Shown: positions 30,370 through 40,324, counted from the first letter of the stretch. The stretch: DNA of 40,437 nucleotides from Zygnema cylindricum (GCA_037447655.1 JBBHKE010002524.1:6318-46754); one strand, 5' to 3'. A program made the numbers and translations. The notes: generated by a model from the letters alone, not told the origin.

Positions 30370-31870
30370 GCATCCACGTGGAAGCCGCCGCTCCACCAAC
30401 CAACTGACCATGAAATCACATGGTTTGTTGACCCCGATCTCCCCCTCTACCAAAGGAGCAAAAAAAAGAGAGTGGGCGAAGGGGAGAAGGGGAAAAGATA
30501 CCGAGAGAAGTGGAACCACAAACACAAGCGACCGTTGAACTTTAATGTTGAACTTGAATAGGGGCAAGGAAGTGACGAATATACCCCACGTCTTTTTCCA
30601 CCGACGGAGCTTTTAAAAGAATCGGTTTCATTCGAACATACCACTTCTACCAACATTCGAGGCATCACATTCAAAAGAAATAGCACCATCGACAATGAGC
30701 AATCTCCCAAAAGTTGTGACACATAAATAGATGAGGGTTTTATGAGTGGGAAAGAAGTCATAATTGCCTCCCCCTCCTCATCTTGGGAGCGAGTAATCAT
30801 GGTGGTTTGCGTGGGTTAAGCTGCGCTAGTGCCTACATCGACTTATCGACAAGATGATCCATACTAGTTTTTTCCGCCTCCTATAAACAAAGAAGATATG
30901 GATGGCTTTCACACGAGTGTGGCCCACCACATTTGTTTGAAGGATTTGCCAACACATTAAATGTATAGAGAATCATATGGGATCGACCTTGTGAAGAACC
31001 CCATTGAAAGATTTTTGAATCCTCTAGAAGTCTTCGCTCTCCTGATTTGGATCCTTATCTTGCGTGAGGAGTGCAAATCAACGTTTGTGTCCATCAACAT
31101 TTCGAACCCGGTGAGGTGTGTTTCTCATGGAATACTCATGAGTGGAAAAGTTCGTTGTCAACGTTTCGAAGTTACTTAAGCGCTACCACCCGTGCGCTCG
31201 TTCATTATACTCTAGAGATCTCGATGAACCTCTAAGGTGATGTTTCGGAAGCGGCGCAAAACACTAGTGTGAGCTTTTTAGAGTGGGATTATCTCAAGGG
31301 TTTGTTGAGGTCACTGAATTATAGTAAACAAGCTGGTCTCCCACGGGTGTTAGCGCCTAAGAAATTCTTAAAGTTGACCACAAACTCGTTCCTTTTATGA
31401 GTAATCTATGAGAACCGTTCATCATAGGGATTGAAATGCTTGATGGCCACAAACATCAACTTTCGATCCTCCAGCGCAATAAAAAACCAAGCCTGGTGAA
31501 TGAAAAATTTGTATGGAATGCCAATAATCTCCGCTCCAAAGTTACTCATTGGGTTGATTTCATTCAATTATCCATAAATGTAATGCGTCGAACACTCCAA
31601 TTGGCCGACCACTCCTCACTCCTCCAACGGGATGTGGTGAGCCTGTTTAAGTGAGCCATCTATACCTTCTTTGAAGGTGGGAGGCAAAAAGAACAAGTCT
31701 GAATATTTTCGTCACTAAGGTGATACAAACATTAACGTCGTTTGACGCTCCGGAACCACCAAAATTGCTTGCTACCACGATGGTGAGGGGCCGGTAATCA
31801 TGACTTTGTTCTCACTCACATAATCCTCCTATATGTGTATTTGAAAGCTCTCGAGAGATTGATATTCTTC
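30370..31870 (+). pseudogene. Decayed unidentified coding region
   Basis: One plus-strand frame reads protein-like from about 30370 to 31185 (TPRLFPPTELLKESVSFEHT, HTSVAHHICLKDLPTH, NPIERFLNPLEVFALLIWIL), crossed by five stops, all TAA or TAG, before the TAA ending the frame at 31178. After a frame change near 31180-31240 it continues (FLEWDYLKGLLRSLNYSKQA, GLPRVLAPKKFLKLTTNSF) with stops of all three kinds to about 31730. No family is recognised and no transposon motif seen. The density of stops indicates a dead gene or element. Its first 140 bp has an inverted copy at 32110-32260. Confidence 0.35.
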
Positions 31871-31913
31871 GATGGTGCCGTCTTTTTTGTCTGGAATGTT
31901 TTTTTGTGATTGG

Positions 31914-31988
31914 GAAGTTGGTGGAAGTGGTGTGTTGGTGGAAGTGGTATGTTGGTGGAATAGGCATGTTCGTGGAAGTGGTGTGTTA
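31914..31988. repeat. GTTGGTGGAAGTGGT minisatellite
   Basis: Four degenerate units of about 18-19 bp (GTTGGTGGAAGTGGTGT and variants). Confidence 0.75.
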
Positions 31989-32109
31989 GAATATAGTCAA
32001 TTATTTCAAATGTTATTTTTTTCGTTAGAGATGCTTTCGTTGGTGCAAAAAGAGTGATGGTGTATTCGTCCCACTTTTGCCCCTCTTCAAGTTTTTAGAA
32101 GACCCCTTT

Positions 32110-32356
32110 TTCTAATGGTCACTTTTGTTGGTAACTCCTCCCTTTCTCCCTCGCGCCCATGCTAAAGATCTTGCTCTTTTGGTAGAGGGGGGAATCAAGG
32201 CTGATAAACTTGGTTGCTTGGCTAATGGAGCTGCAGCTTCCGTATAGATGTTTTTTTGGAGAGAGACGAGAAAAAGAGCGAGAGAGGGAGAGGGAGAGTG
32301 AGAGGGAAAGAGGGAGAGGACGCGAGAGGAGTGAGCGAAGAGAGAGAAAGAGAGAG
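32110..32356 (-). repeat. Inverted partial copy of 30370-30510 plus its pyrimidine tract
   Basis: On the minus strand the peptide frame contains SPLYQKSKIFSMGAREKGRS, matching LPLYQRSKKKRVGEGEKGKR on the plus strand near 30450. The nucleotide blocks CCCCTCTACCAAA and CATCNACGNGGAAGC-like also match. In both copies a polypyrimidine tract lies outward (plus-strand GA-rich at 32262-32356), so the pair forms an inverted repeat bracketing about 1.6 kb. Confidence 0.55.
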
Positions 32357-32361
32357 TTAAC

Positions 32362-32425
32362 CATAAAAAATCCAAAAAAACCATAAAAAAACCCTAAAAA
32401 ACCCTTAAAAACCTTAAGAAATTGG
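32362..32425. repeat. Telomere-like CCCTAAAA run
   Basis: Short degenerate AAACCCTAAAAAACCCTTAAA stretch, like the one in ARP7 intron 5. Confidence 0.6.
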
Positions 32426-32559
32426 GAAAATTGTACCCACAAAATTAGAGTTTTTTTCTTCTTAGTGTCATGCCGCATCACGGCGACGCATCAAATTATA
32501 TTTATTTACATGGTAATGGTCCTTAATATAAAGGACGCCACACTAATTTACTCATGGGG

Positions 32560-32935
32560 ATATTTTGGTGGCGACAAGACCGTACAGATTTTATTCCGAC
32601 GCCGTGAAACCCGCGGACGTTTCAGATTCTGTCCGCGAAGTCGTCAGCCGCCGGAATTTACGCGAACTGATGTGGTTTGCTGTCCGAGAATTTGGCGAAC
32701 CGACATATTTCGTCGGCCGGAATTTCCGCGACCAAGTTTGAATCGATGTACGGACGGACGCGAACCGAAACATCAACTCCAAATAATGTTGAAGCCAACG
32801 TGGATTCAAACGCTAATCTACGGCCACGAAGGATGCAGACAAATGGACAATCAGGATGCAAACTGCACCCGTCGACGCTGATTGGTCCATTTTAAGTCGT
32901 GGACCCTTGGAGGTGGCACGCATTTATATGTAGGA
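32560..32935. promoter_or_regulatory. CpG-rich patch with TATA-like end
   Basis: The local base content changes sharply to CpG-rich (CCGACGCCGTGAAACCCGCGG and following), with open frames on both strands, ending in GCATTTATATGTAGG at about 32921-32935. This resembles the CpG-rich middle of the copia LTRs followed by a TATA box, so it may be the U3 of another retrotransposon whose gag is at 34892-35766. No second copy is present to prove an LTR. Confidence 0.35.
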
Positions 32936-34164
32936 TAGGAAGGGTTTTTATCCGTAGGCTGTAGATTTTGTAACGTAAGGCAGACAATGCTGGTCACCTA
33001 TTGGCTAGAATCCAAACTAGGCGCAGACAACTACATAGAACGCATGTATTTAGGCGTTCACCTGTAGACTCCATACTTAGCGAATTTTAAGAGAATTCTG
33101 TGCTCCTAATTTCAAGAGCACAAGAATTCTCATTTTGGAAGATTTGACCTAAACTTTGAGTATTTTTCTTGTGAAATTGTCAAGATAGTTTTAGTGACTA
33201 TTTTTCTGGTCATTAAGCGTTTTACTGCCTAGCTCTTACTTTCTTTCTCTGTAAACCTGCCCTACAAATTAATCTACGCGGCTCACGCCGAGGCCTAACC
33301 GGTTTCCCTTCACTTCTTCTCGCGCCTTATCAAGTGGATTTTTGCTTGGCCTTCTTTCTCAGGCTGTTGCTGAACTTTGGTTTGTGATTGGACAGTTTTT
33401 GGTTTGCTTGTGTGGTTTACTGCGTGATAGTGGATTAGGGTTAGCTCTCCTAGTATGTTTTGTGTGTGTGACTAAATCTGGTTATCTCAGATTTGCTCGC
33501 AGGTTGCTACATTTTCAGTTTGTGTTGTGATATTGAGTCGAATCTTTATTTATTGAACTCCTGTAAGGAATATAAACTGACCAGGGAGCCTAGTGGCTAT
33601 CCGTTGGCATAATATTCCTGTGCTCTTGAAATTGTCAGTTTTTCTTCTATTTTGTTACCGCAATTTGACATTTTCAGTTTGCTCTATTTTCTGCAATTTG
33701 AAATTGTCAGTTTTTCAAAGTCTCGTTATTCCTTGTGTCAATTGGTTTTTTCTGTCTAGTTTTGTCAATTTGTATGTAGGTTTGAATTTTCGCCATGCTT
33801 TATGTTCATTTCATTTGTTGTCTAGTTTCTTTTTGAGTTGTTGAATCTGAGATTGCTGAACTGTCTGGTATTGTGTTCTCTTCTTTCTTCCTACCGGATT
33901 AACTCACTCAGAAAATCTAGCGAACTTAAAAAAAAAAAAAAAAACATCCCTAAGATTTATATAAATATATATATTAGGGTGCATGAATTATCACGAAAAT
34001 TATCATTGCTTTATAGACGGGCAGAGCGTGGCATAGTGCTGATACGCGTGCCTAACAGCTACTAACTAAGTTGGTAATTGAGCTGTGGTGTCTGTGCGAC
34101 AATTTGGAGTGGAGATAGTGGAGCTGATTTGTTTTTGGGAGCTCTACAAAACTCCGGTTGGAGC
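32936..34164. other. Leader-like T-rich region without a recognisable gene
   Basis: T-rich, with repeated AATTTGAAATTGTCAGTTTTT around 33620-33715 and an A-run at 33929-33946. TGGCATAGTGCTGATACGCG at 34029-34048 recalls a Pol III A box, but no B box follows. Short frames only. Confidence 0.4.
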
Positions 34165-34308
34165 GAACAACCGCTGTTCACCCTTGGCAATCACTAGATC
34201 GCTAAATTGGTTTGTAAGTTCACGATGCACCAATCGGAACAACCGTTGTTCACCCTTGGAAATCACTAGATCGTTAAGAGTGGTTTGTAAGTTCACGAGG
34301 CCTTGCAT
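34165..34308 (+). repeat. 72-bp tandem duplication
   Basis: GAACAACCGCTGTTCACCCT and the following ATCACTAGATCG and GGTTTGTAAGTTCACGA occur at 34165 and again at 34237 with few changes. Confidence 0.88.
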
Positions 34309-34891
34309 GTGCAGGCGCGTGTCAGGATCGTTGTTGATTGTTTAGAGGGTATGTGAGTGGATTGGGTTCACCTGGCCCTAATTGTATTGAGCATTTGCAC
34401 TGTCCACGCTTTCCATGCTTGCCATCTAGCCGTGAGTGGCCTTCTGTTTTTCTTGTTGTCTATTTGGCGTGGAATTTTATTGTTAGATCTGGCCGTTGGT
34501 GGCATTCGATAGAACTATTTTTTGCTTGTGGAGCTTTAGATCTGCACCTCCGGGTGCTTGTTTAGCAAGTTTCTGCGTTTATAAATCGGGCCCTTTGGCC
34601 TTGCCCACTCGTTTGCAAGGAAGAGGTTTCGGTAAAAGCGGCCTCTTGACTAGATCTGGCCATCGTGGCCTTGTTAGAGACTGTTTGAGATTGTTGCCTA
34701 CGTATGTGGTATGGTTTAGCATTTGTTGCACCTCTTATAGGGCGTATCTATTAGCGGATTAGCTTCTTATCTCAGTCATTTTTATGCCCAATTATTGGGA
34801 GAATCTTGACCACTCATACAGATCTACACGTAGTGGTGGAACTTTCCGTTCCTCAAATTTCGATCAATCAAATTAATCAAATTCGGTTCCT

Positions 34892-35766
34892 TTGACGTTA
34901 AGTCCTTTAATCGAATCTAGAGCGTCTTCTATTCGTTCAGATTTAATCACTCTCTCATCTTTATCATCCATTATTTCCACGCTATCTGTGGTAGAGGTTG
35001 ATAACGAAAGGGAACCCGATTCAGATTTTCTTTCTTTTTGGTCTCCGTTAGCACCGATTCAGGCTTTGAATTTGACTAACTCGTCTCTTCTTGATGGCCT
35101 CCACATCGGAGGGTTCTCCTAGTAAACTTCAATTCTGCTTTTCCAGAATGAAGGATACCATGAGTTTATCTCATTTTCGAATGCTATTCGACACTGAAAT
35201 GCGAGATCTAGCTTTCCTTTATCAAGATAGATTTGACATGGGTGTCGCTTTCTCCCTTCTCGGGCGTTACCTTCGCGGGTTCGCCCTTACCTTATATTCC
35301 CGCAAATATGATGGCATACTTGCGATGATCGAATATTCTCCACAATTTGCTTGTATGCCTGAGGTAATTACTTATTTTAGGCAGAAATTCCTTATCAAGC
35401 TGTTATTCTCGAGGTCTTAGATGCGCTTGGCAATGTTCTTTACCCGGCTGTAGCGGAGGTTCCCCACCAATATGCCATTGCAACCCGAGCCGCCGTTCCC
35501 GCACGACCAAGGATGACTATTCTGTTACGAGACCCTCTCACCATAATGTTTAATTTGTTACAAGAGGAGTATCGCATGCAAAATCCTGACCAAGTTAAAG
35601 AATTAATGAATTTTGAGCATAAATCGGGGAAAACTGCCCCCGCTTTACAAGCGTGCATGGAGACCTTGCGGGAAGCGTTACCCAATCTGATATCAGATGC
35701 CGAAATTGTCCAGAAGTTTGTTAGCCAGTTTTCTTTCCAATCGAAGAAATTTATTCAAAGCCATCT
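34892..35766 (+). pseudogene. Gag-like retrotransposon fragment, frameshifted
   Basis: A plus-strand frame from about 35091 (FDTEMRDLAFLYQDRFDMGV, FSLLGRYLRGFALTLYSRKY) shifts near 35385 and continues (YQAVILEVLDALGNVLYPAV, ACMETLREALPNLISDAEIV, FVSQFSFQSKKFIQSHL) to 35766, where an LTR in the opposite orientation cuts it off. The helical pattern and position suggest a retrotransposon gag of a kind different from the copia gag at 23722. No zinc knuckle remains. A 76-codon frame at 34892-35122 may be its N-terminal extension. Family assignment is inference. Confidence 0.4.
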
Positions 35767-36437
35767 TGAAACTCTGAGACCTCCATAAGTCCTCAAATTG
35801 GACAGCTTCCAAGAAGCCTCTAGGATAACCCTGACCCCTTTTGTTTCAGCAAAAAAAACTGCCACCCTGGCAAACAATAACTCTGACTAACTTCACCCTT
35901 GTGAAGGCAAGACTCCCTTGAGTCGATAGCAAAAAGAATCTCTGAATTTGCTCCCCTGAGCAAAAAGTTATGGAGGGTCAAATTTAACCTTTTGTACAAA
36001 AGCTCTCTGGGAGAGAGGGTCTTATCTCCTAATTTTTCTAAGTCCCATATCTCTCACTGACTCTATCTACTGATGTACGGAGCCAATCAGATTAGAGTTT
36101 TGTACACAAAAGTACAACTGCCGGTGTACTTTCTGTACGAACACTGTACGACATGGCCTAAATGTTGACATGTGGTATGTCTGGATTCGCCCCCGTAATC
36201 CTCGGAGATGCCGCGATCGAATGTAATTCCGCCACGTGTCATCCGATGTGGCGATGACCACAAACCGCCGAAATCCTCTTCCGCGATCTCGACGTTAATT
36301 TCGGCCGTCCGATTAAATTCACATTTAATCGTAGTTGTAATAAATACATGCGCGGTATTCGTTTCATTAAAGAAATAAATGCGTGGTATTGGTTTCTTAT
36401 CCGTACCAGAATCCGTTCTTTTACATTAATGGATCTA
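35767..36437 (-). mobile_element. Copia LTR copy C, 3' part, split by a later insertion
   Basis: Begins (plus) TGAAACTCTGAGACCTCC as in A and B and follows them, more divergent, through the CCACGTGTCA box and the GCGCGGTATTCGTTTC dyad. It is interrupted at 36437 by the element at 36438-39845 and resumes at 39851. Together C and 39851-40232 make about 1.05 kb of LTR. Confidence 0.85.
36433..36437. other. 5-bp target-site duplication, left copy (ATCTA)
   Basis: ATCTA immediately before the LTR end at 36438; the identical ATCTA follows the other LTR end (39846-39850). Confidence 0.9.
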
Positions 36438-37618
36438 TGAAACTCTGAGACCTCTATTGGCCCTCAGAGTAGGCAAATCCAAGGAAGCTAATCTAGATAG
36501 TGCAGACTCCAAACTTGATATAAACCCAAATGACTGACCCCTTGACAGTCAGAACCCCAATATAGATTCACCCCTGTGTAATATCACTTTCTGTGTGCTC
36601 AGTTCCACTATAGAATGCAAAGTTAGAATATTAGATTTGGACACATTCACCCATTTTGACTTTCCCTTAGAAATGCAGCCACCTTGGCAAACAAAACCTC
36701 TGACCGACTACACCCTTGTGTAGCCTAGACTCTCCTGAGTCTGCAACAAAAAAGATCACTGAAAATGGTCAAGTAAATTGATAGTTATGGTTGGCCAATG
36801 TTTTCCATTTATACAGGGTGCTCTCTGGGAGAGGTAGCTACCTACCCAAAATTTTCTAAGTCCTATTCCCCCTCTAAAACTCTATCTACTGAAGTACGGC
36901 ACCAATCAAATTACTCTGTCATACAGAAAAAGTACAGGTGCCGGTGTATATTCTGTACGGCCATTGTACAACATGGCCAAAATGTCGACACGTGTAAAAT
37001 CAGGATTAGTTCCTGTAATCTCCAGAACTCCCGTAATCCAATGTTATCACTCCATGTGTCATCTGACGTGGCAAAGACCGTAAAACGCCAAAAGTGTCTT
37101 TTTAGTGATCGCGGCGCCTATCGCGGCTGTCCGATCAAAACCGGCTATAATCTTAGCCGCTGAAATTCGACGCGCGGTATTTGTTTCGCTATCGAAACAA
37201 ATGCGCGGTATCAGTTCTCTCCCCATACCGTACTTTGTACTAAATCAAATTGTATCCATGCACTAAGTATCTATTCGCCGTTAAACGAATTAATCTACAT
37301 GTAACGATTTATATATTTATCAAACCCAATATATCGTAATATGTTTCCTAGACTTAACGGCTAGAGCTTACGTCTAATGCAAATTGACGGACGGCAAGGA
37401 CCAGGATCAATTCCTGGGTCCGTCAACTTACTTTTGGTAAGTCTACCTAATTTACCCCCTGTCTTCTCTAGAGAGCTTAGGCAGCCATGGCTGTAGCTCC
37501 CTATCCAGCCTTCAGTGATTACAACAAGTGTGGGGGCTTGGAGGGGGGAGATAGAGGCAGACTGCCTCTGCCTTTTTCTATCATATTTACAGACCTAGAA
37601 AATACACAAATATCAACA
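36438..37618 (-). mobile_element. 3' LTR, copy B (1181 bp, full length)
   Basis: Sense strand runs TGTTGATATTTG...CTCAGAGTTTCA. Contains the 43-nt hairpin (37384-37426), a perfect inverted repeat ATTTGTTTCG-ctat-CGAAACAAAT (37179-37202), a CACGTGT box and TGTATAAATGG (36805-36813) as the probable TATA. Highly similar to LTR A. The open frame 36798-37163 lies inside and is not a gene. Confidence 0.94.
37384..37426 (+). other. 43-nt tRNA-minihelix-like hairpin in LTR B
   Basis: TTGACGGAC pairs perfectly with GTCCGTCAA. CCAGGA pairs with TCCTGG inside, with an 8-nt bulge (GGCAAGGA) on the 5' side only. Same length as in A, D and E. Confidence 0.75.
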
Positions 37619-37633
37619 CTCCCCTTATTTTCT
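37619..37633 (-). promoter_or_regulatory. Polypurine tract before LTR B
   Basis: Minus-strand AGAAAATAAGGGGAG directly before the LTR start TGTTG. Confidence 0.9.
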
Positions 37634-39514
37634 AATCTATTTTCCTTTCAACTCCCACACACAAAAAAAACCAAAATACCCCCTCCCATTTTTTATTTTT
37701 CTTTTCCTTTTTCCTTTTCCTTTTATAAACCTTTATGACAATGCCCTCACATTTTAAAAGGTCCATTAGATGAGCTGAAATAGACATTCGATCTTGCTGA
37801 TCACATATTTTATCAAGCATCCCAATTTTCATTACCCCGAGCAAAGATTTTATCCACCTCATCACTTTTCCATCCACACACAACCCGATTTCTCTCTTGC
37901 AATCCAAACAGCCAGCCCCATCTCCAATCTGCAACATATATCCGGATGATAACCCTTTTAGAGGCACATCTTCACAAGCGACATCACACCAAGTAGTGAT
38001 GTCAAATCCATCCACCCCCAAATATTCCCAAAAATCACTAGTCCCCACTAAGTTCCTCATAAGATCTACATCTTTCGTACTCATATTTTTATCCATGATA
38101 ATTACCCCGTTTTCTGAACTTCCCTCACTCTCTCCCATGTTATTCTTTCCACTATCACTTTCTAATTTTATTCCCAATAAATATTTCTTCTCCCCTAAAC
38201 CTTTAATCAAATATTTCTCTTATCCCCTATCCTTTAAAACCTCTTCGAGTTTCACTTCTCCCCTTTCCTCGGAATCCGTTGAAGTCTCCCTTTCCGACTA
38301 GATTTTCGTTTCCCTATTATCTATAAAATTATCCTCATTAATTTTATCTTTCCCGTTTTCACTTATGGGTCATAGATCTGGCTTTCTCATCTCTAAGTCA
38401 TACACTCTACACTCCTTAACATCCTCAAGTACCTCCTCTCTCTTTACTTCCCTTATACCTCCAAAAGCACACTGTGTCCTTCGTGCAATTTCTGTGTACT
38501 TTTCTCTCTTCCCCATTCTACCGATGTGAAGAAGCTCCAATTTTTCTTCATCCTCTTTTGCCTCTTCCTCTTCGTCCTCCTCATCCACAATCCAACTTCT
38601 AAGTTTTTCCAAACAAGGGCATTCTTCCATATAATGACCCGGTTCCCTACAAAAGAAACAAACCCCTTTTTTCAAAGCTCCCGTGTCTTTTCCTCTACCT
38701 CTTTTTCCACCAAAGTTCCGATAAGGTTTACCTTTGTCTTTCTTCCTCTCATCACGCTTCCGCTCGTCACCACCGTTCCTCTCATCACGCTTCCGCCAAT
38801 CACCGCCGTTCCTCTCGTCACGCTTCCGCCAATCACCACCAGCTGTAAATGCATTCACCCTGTCACTTCCCCTACGAAGCTCCAAAGTGCTTTCCCTCAC
38901 AAGAATTGTCCCCATGGTAAAGCTCCAAGTCCATGAGGAACCATCAAGTGCCTGCATACGACAAATAATGTTTTCGTACTCATCTAGGAGTTTCATAAGT
39001 AGTGTGTCAATCTTACTCTCCTCAGATTCTACATATCCTGCACTAGCTAGCTCAACATATAACGCAGCAATATCATTGCAAAACTCTATCATGGTACCGC
39101 CTTTATAAACATAGGCCTTTATTTCCTGTTTTACTAATTGTTGCCTTTGAATAGTCTCACTCTTATTAATCTGACTTAGTGCTTCCTATATCTCTAAAGA
39201 CTTGGTTAGACTTAAAAGAGTGATAGCTATCGACTTAGACACATATCTAAGTATGAGATGTTTTGCTATATTGTTTTTGTATTCCCATATTTTTCTATCA
39301 TTTCTTCAATTTTAATCCCTACATGTGGTACCATAGCTGAGAGCCTAGCTCCCCTCACCATAGGTGTCCCTTTTTCCTTCTCCCCTATTTCCCTATCCAC
39401 GGATAGGTTTTTCCCTTCACCTTCCGTTACATCTGAACTCCAGATGATATTCTGGGCAAACTCAGATGATTCTCCATAGTAAGCTCCTCCAAAGCTAGGT
39501 GGGGGACATCTCAC
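37632..39514 (-). pseudogene. Copia gag with CCHC zinc knuckle, decayed
   Basis: Minus strand. N-terminal frame 39514-39266 (GGAYYGESSEFAQNIIWSSD), then a frameshift near 39255 into the main frame, which runs to 37632. The main frame shows copia gag motifs: SIAITLLSLTKSLEI, a TAG where Trp is usual, RQQLVKQEIKAYVYKGGTM and SKIDTLLMKLLDEYENI. A charged RDERNGGDWRK repeat (about 38746-38840) follows, then CFFCREPGHYMEEC (C-X2-C-X4-H-X4-C, about 38620-38661). Beyond a TGA at 38370-38372 the same frame stays open apart from one TAG and one TAA (MDKNMSTKDVDLMRNLVG, ICDQQDRMSISAHLMDLLKC), so the product was longer than ordinary gag. Protease, integrase and reverse transcriptase are absent. Confidence 0.88.
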
Positions 39515-39845
39515 TAATTAATCTACATGTAACGATTTACATATTTATCAAACCCAATATATCGTAATATGTTTCCTATACTTAACGGCTAGAGCTAACG
39601 TCTAATGCAAATTGAAAGACGGCAAGGACCAGGATCATCTCTTTGCTACGTCAACTTACTTTTGGTAAGTCTACCTAATTTACCCCTGTCTTCTCTAGAG
39701 AGCTTAAGCAGCCATGGCTCTAGCTCCCTATCCAGCCTTCAGTGACTACAACAAGTGTGGGGGCTTGGAGGGGGGAGTTAGAGGCAGACTACCTCTGCCT
39801 TTTTCTATCCTATTTACAAACCTGGAAAATACACAAATATCAACA
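39515..39845 (-). mobile_element. Truncated 5' LTR, copy D (331 bp)
   Basis: Near-identical to the matching part of LTR B (sense start TGTTGATATTTG to TTACATGTAGATTAATT), then cut. Contains a mutated version of the 43-nt hairpin (39612-39654) in which both stems are broken. Confidence 0.92.
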
Positions 39846-39850
39846 ATCTA
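39846..39850. other. 5-bp target-site duplication, right copy (ATCTA)
   Basis: Identical to 36433-36437. Confidence 0.9.
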
Positions 39851-40232
39851 TGTCTCCGTAAACAGTTACAGTTAAATGAATTATCCTACCTGATAATGTT
39901 TAATTAAATATCAAACCATATAGTACGTAACACTAGTTAAAGACTTAACGGCTAAGGCTACCGGCTACCGGCTGTCTGCCGTCCGGTAGGTACCACGGTC
40001 AAATCCTGTGGTCAGCACATACCTTTTAGTAAATAAACCTCTAACTAATATATATTTCCCGTAAACCTTTGGATAGCCTAGGTAACCATGGCTCTAGCTC
40101 CCTCTCCAATTTCTCAGTGACTGCGACAAGTTTGAGAGTTGGAGAGAGAAGTGAGAGGTAGACTGCCTCGGCTTCTTTCTATATTTTTATTTAGACCTAG
40201 AAAATACTTTAAATGGACCATTAATTTCTACA
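39851..40232 (-). mobile_element. Copia LTR copy F, 5' part of the split LTR
   Basis: Continues LTR C after the inserted element. Sense start is TGTAGAAATTAATGG, the same subfamily as LTR E. It includes the hairpin region around 39976-40015, where the inner stem survives (ACCAC/GTGGT) but the outer stem is lost. Confidence 0.82.
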
Positions 40233-40233
40233 G

Positions 40234-40299
40234 AAAACTCAATCTTATGTCCATATGCTTAGCCTTGAAATGATGTTTTGGATTAGCTGTAATTGCTAG
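40234..40299 (-). pseudogene. Copia RNase H fragment joined directly to LTR F
   Basis: The minus-strand peptide LAITANPKHHFKAKHMDIRL, then SF, is clearly the copia RNase H end and is nearly identical to 27599-27664. It stops one base from the LTR start, so the last ~35 residues, the stop codon and the polypurine tract present at 27454-27598 are deleted here. Upstream, toward the window end, it runs into the CGATATATCG block. Confidence 0.88.
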
Positions 40300-40324
40300 T
40301 GTTGGGTATGGAGGACCCATTGCC

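Larger units (their letters stand above)
36438..39845 (-). mobile_element. Ty1/copia-type gag-only retrotransposon, 3408 bp
   Basis: Structure in sense (minus) order: truncated 5' LTR (39845-39515), gag frame (39514-37632), polypurine tract (37631-37619), full 3' LTR (37618-36438). It is bracketed by the perfect 5-bp duplication ATCTA. Pol is wholly absent, and the primer-binding site and about 850 bp of the 5' LTR are deleted. It therefore arrived as a unit, or lost these parts after insertion. The host site is an older LTR of the same family (C/F). Confidence 0.92.

Noticed and set aside
23722-39260. A reassigned nuclear code with TAA/TAG read as glutamine, suggested by stops at Gln-like positions in several frames
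   Set aside because: ARP7 uses CAA/CAG for its glutamines, has no in-frame TAA/TAG across 375 codons, and ends with TAA exactly after the KCF C-terminus I recall for plant ARP7. The same decayed frames also contain frameshifts, a TGA and motif-breaking substitutions. Deamination-driven decay explains the pattern.
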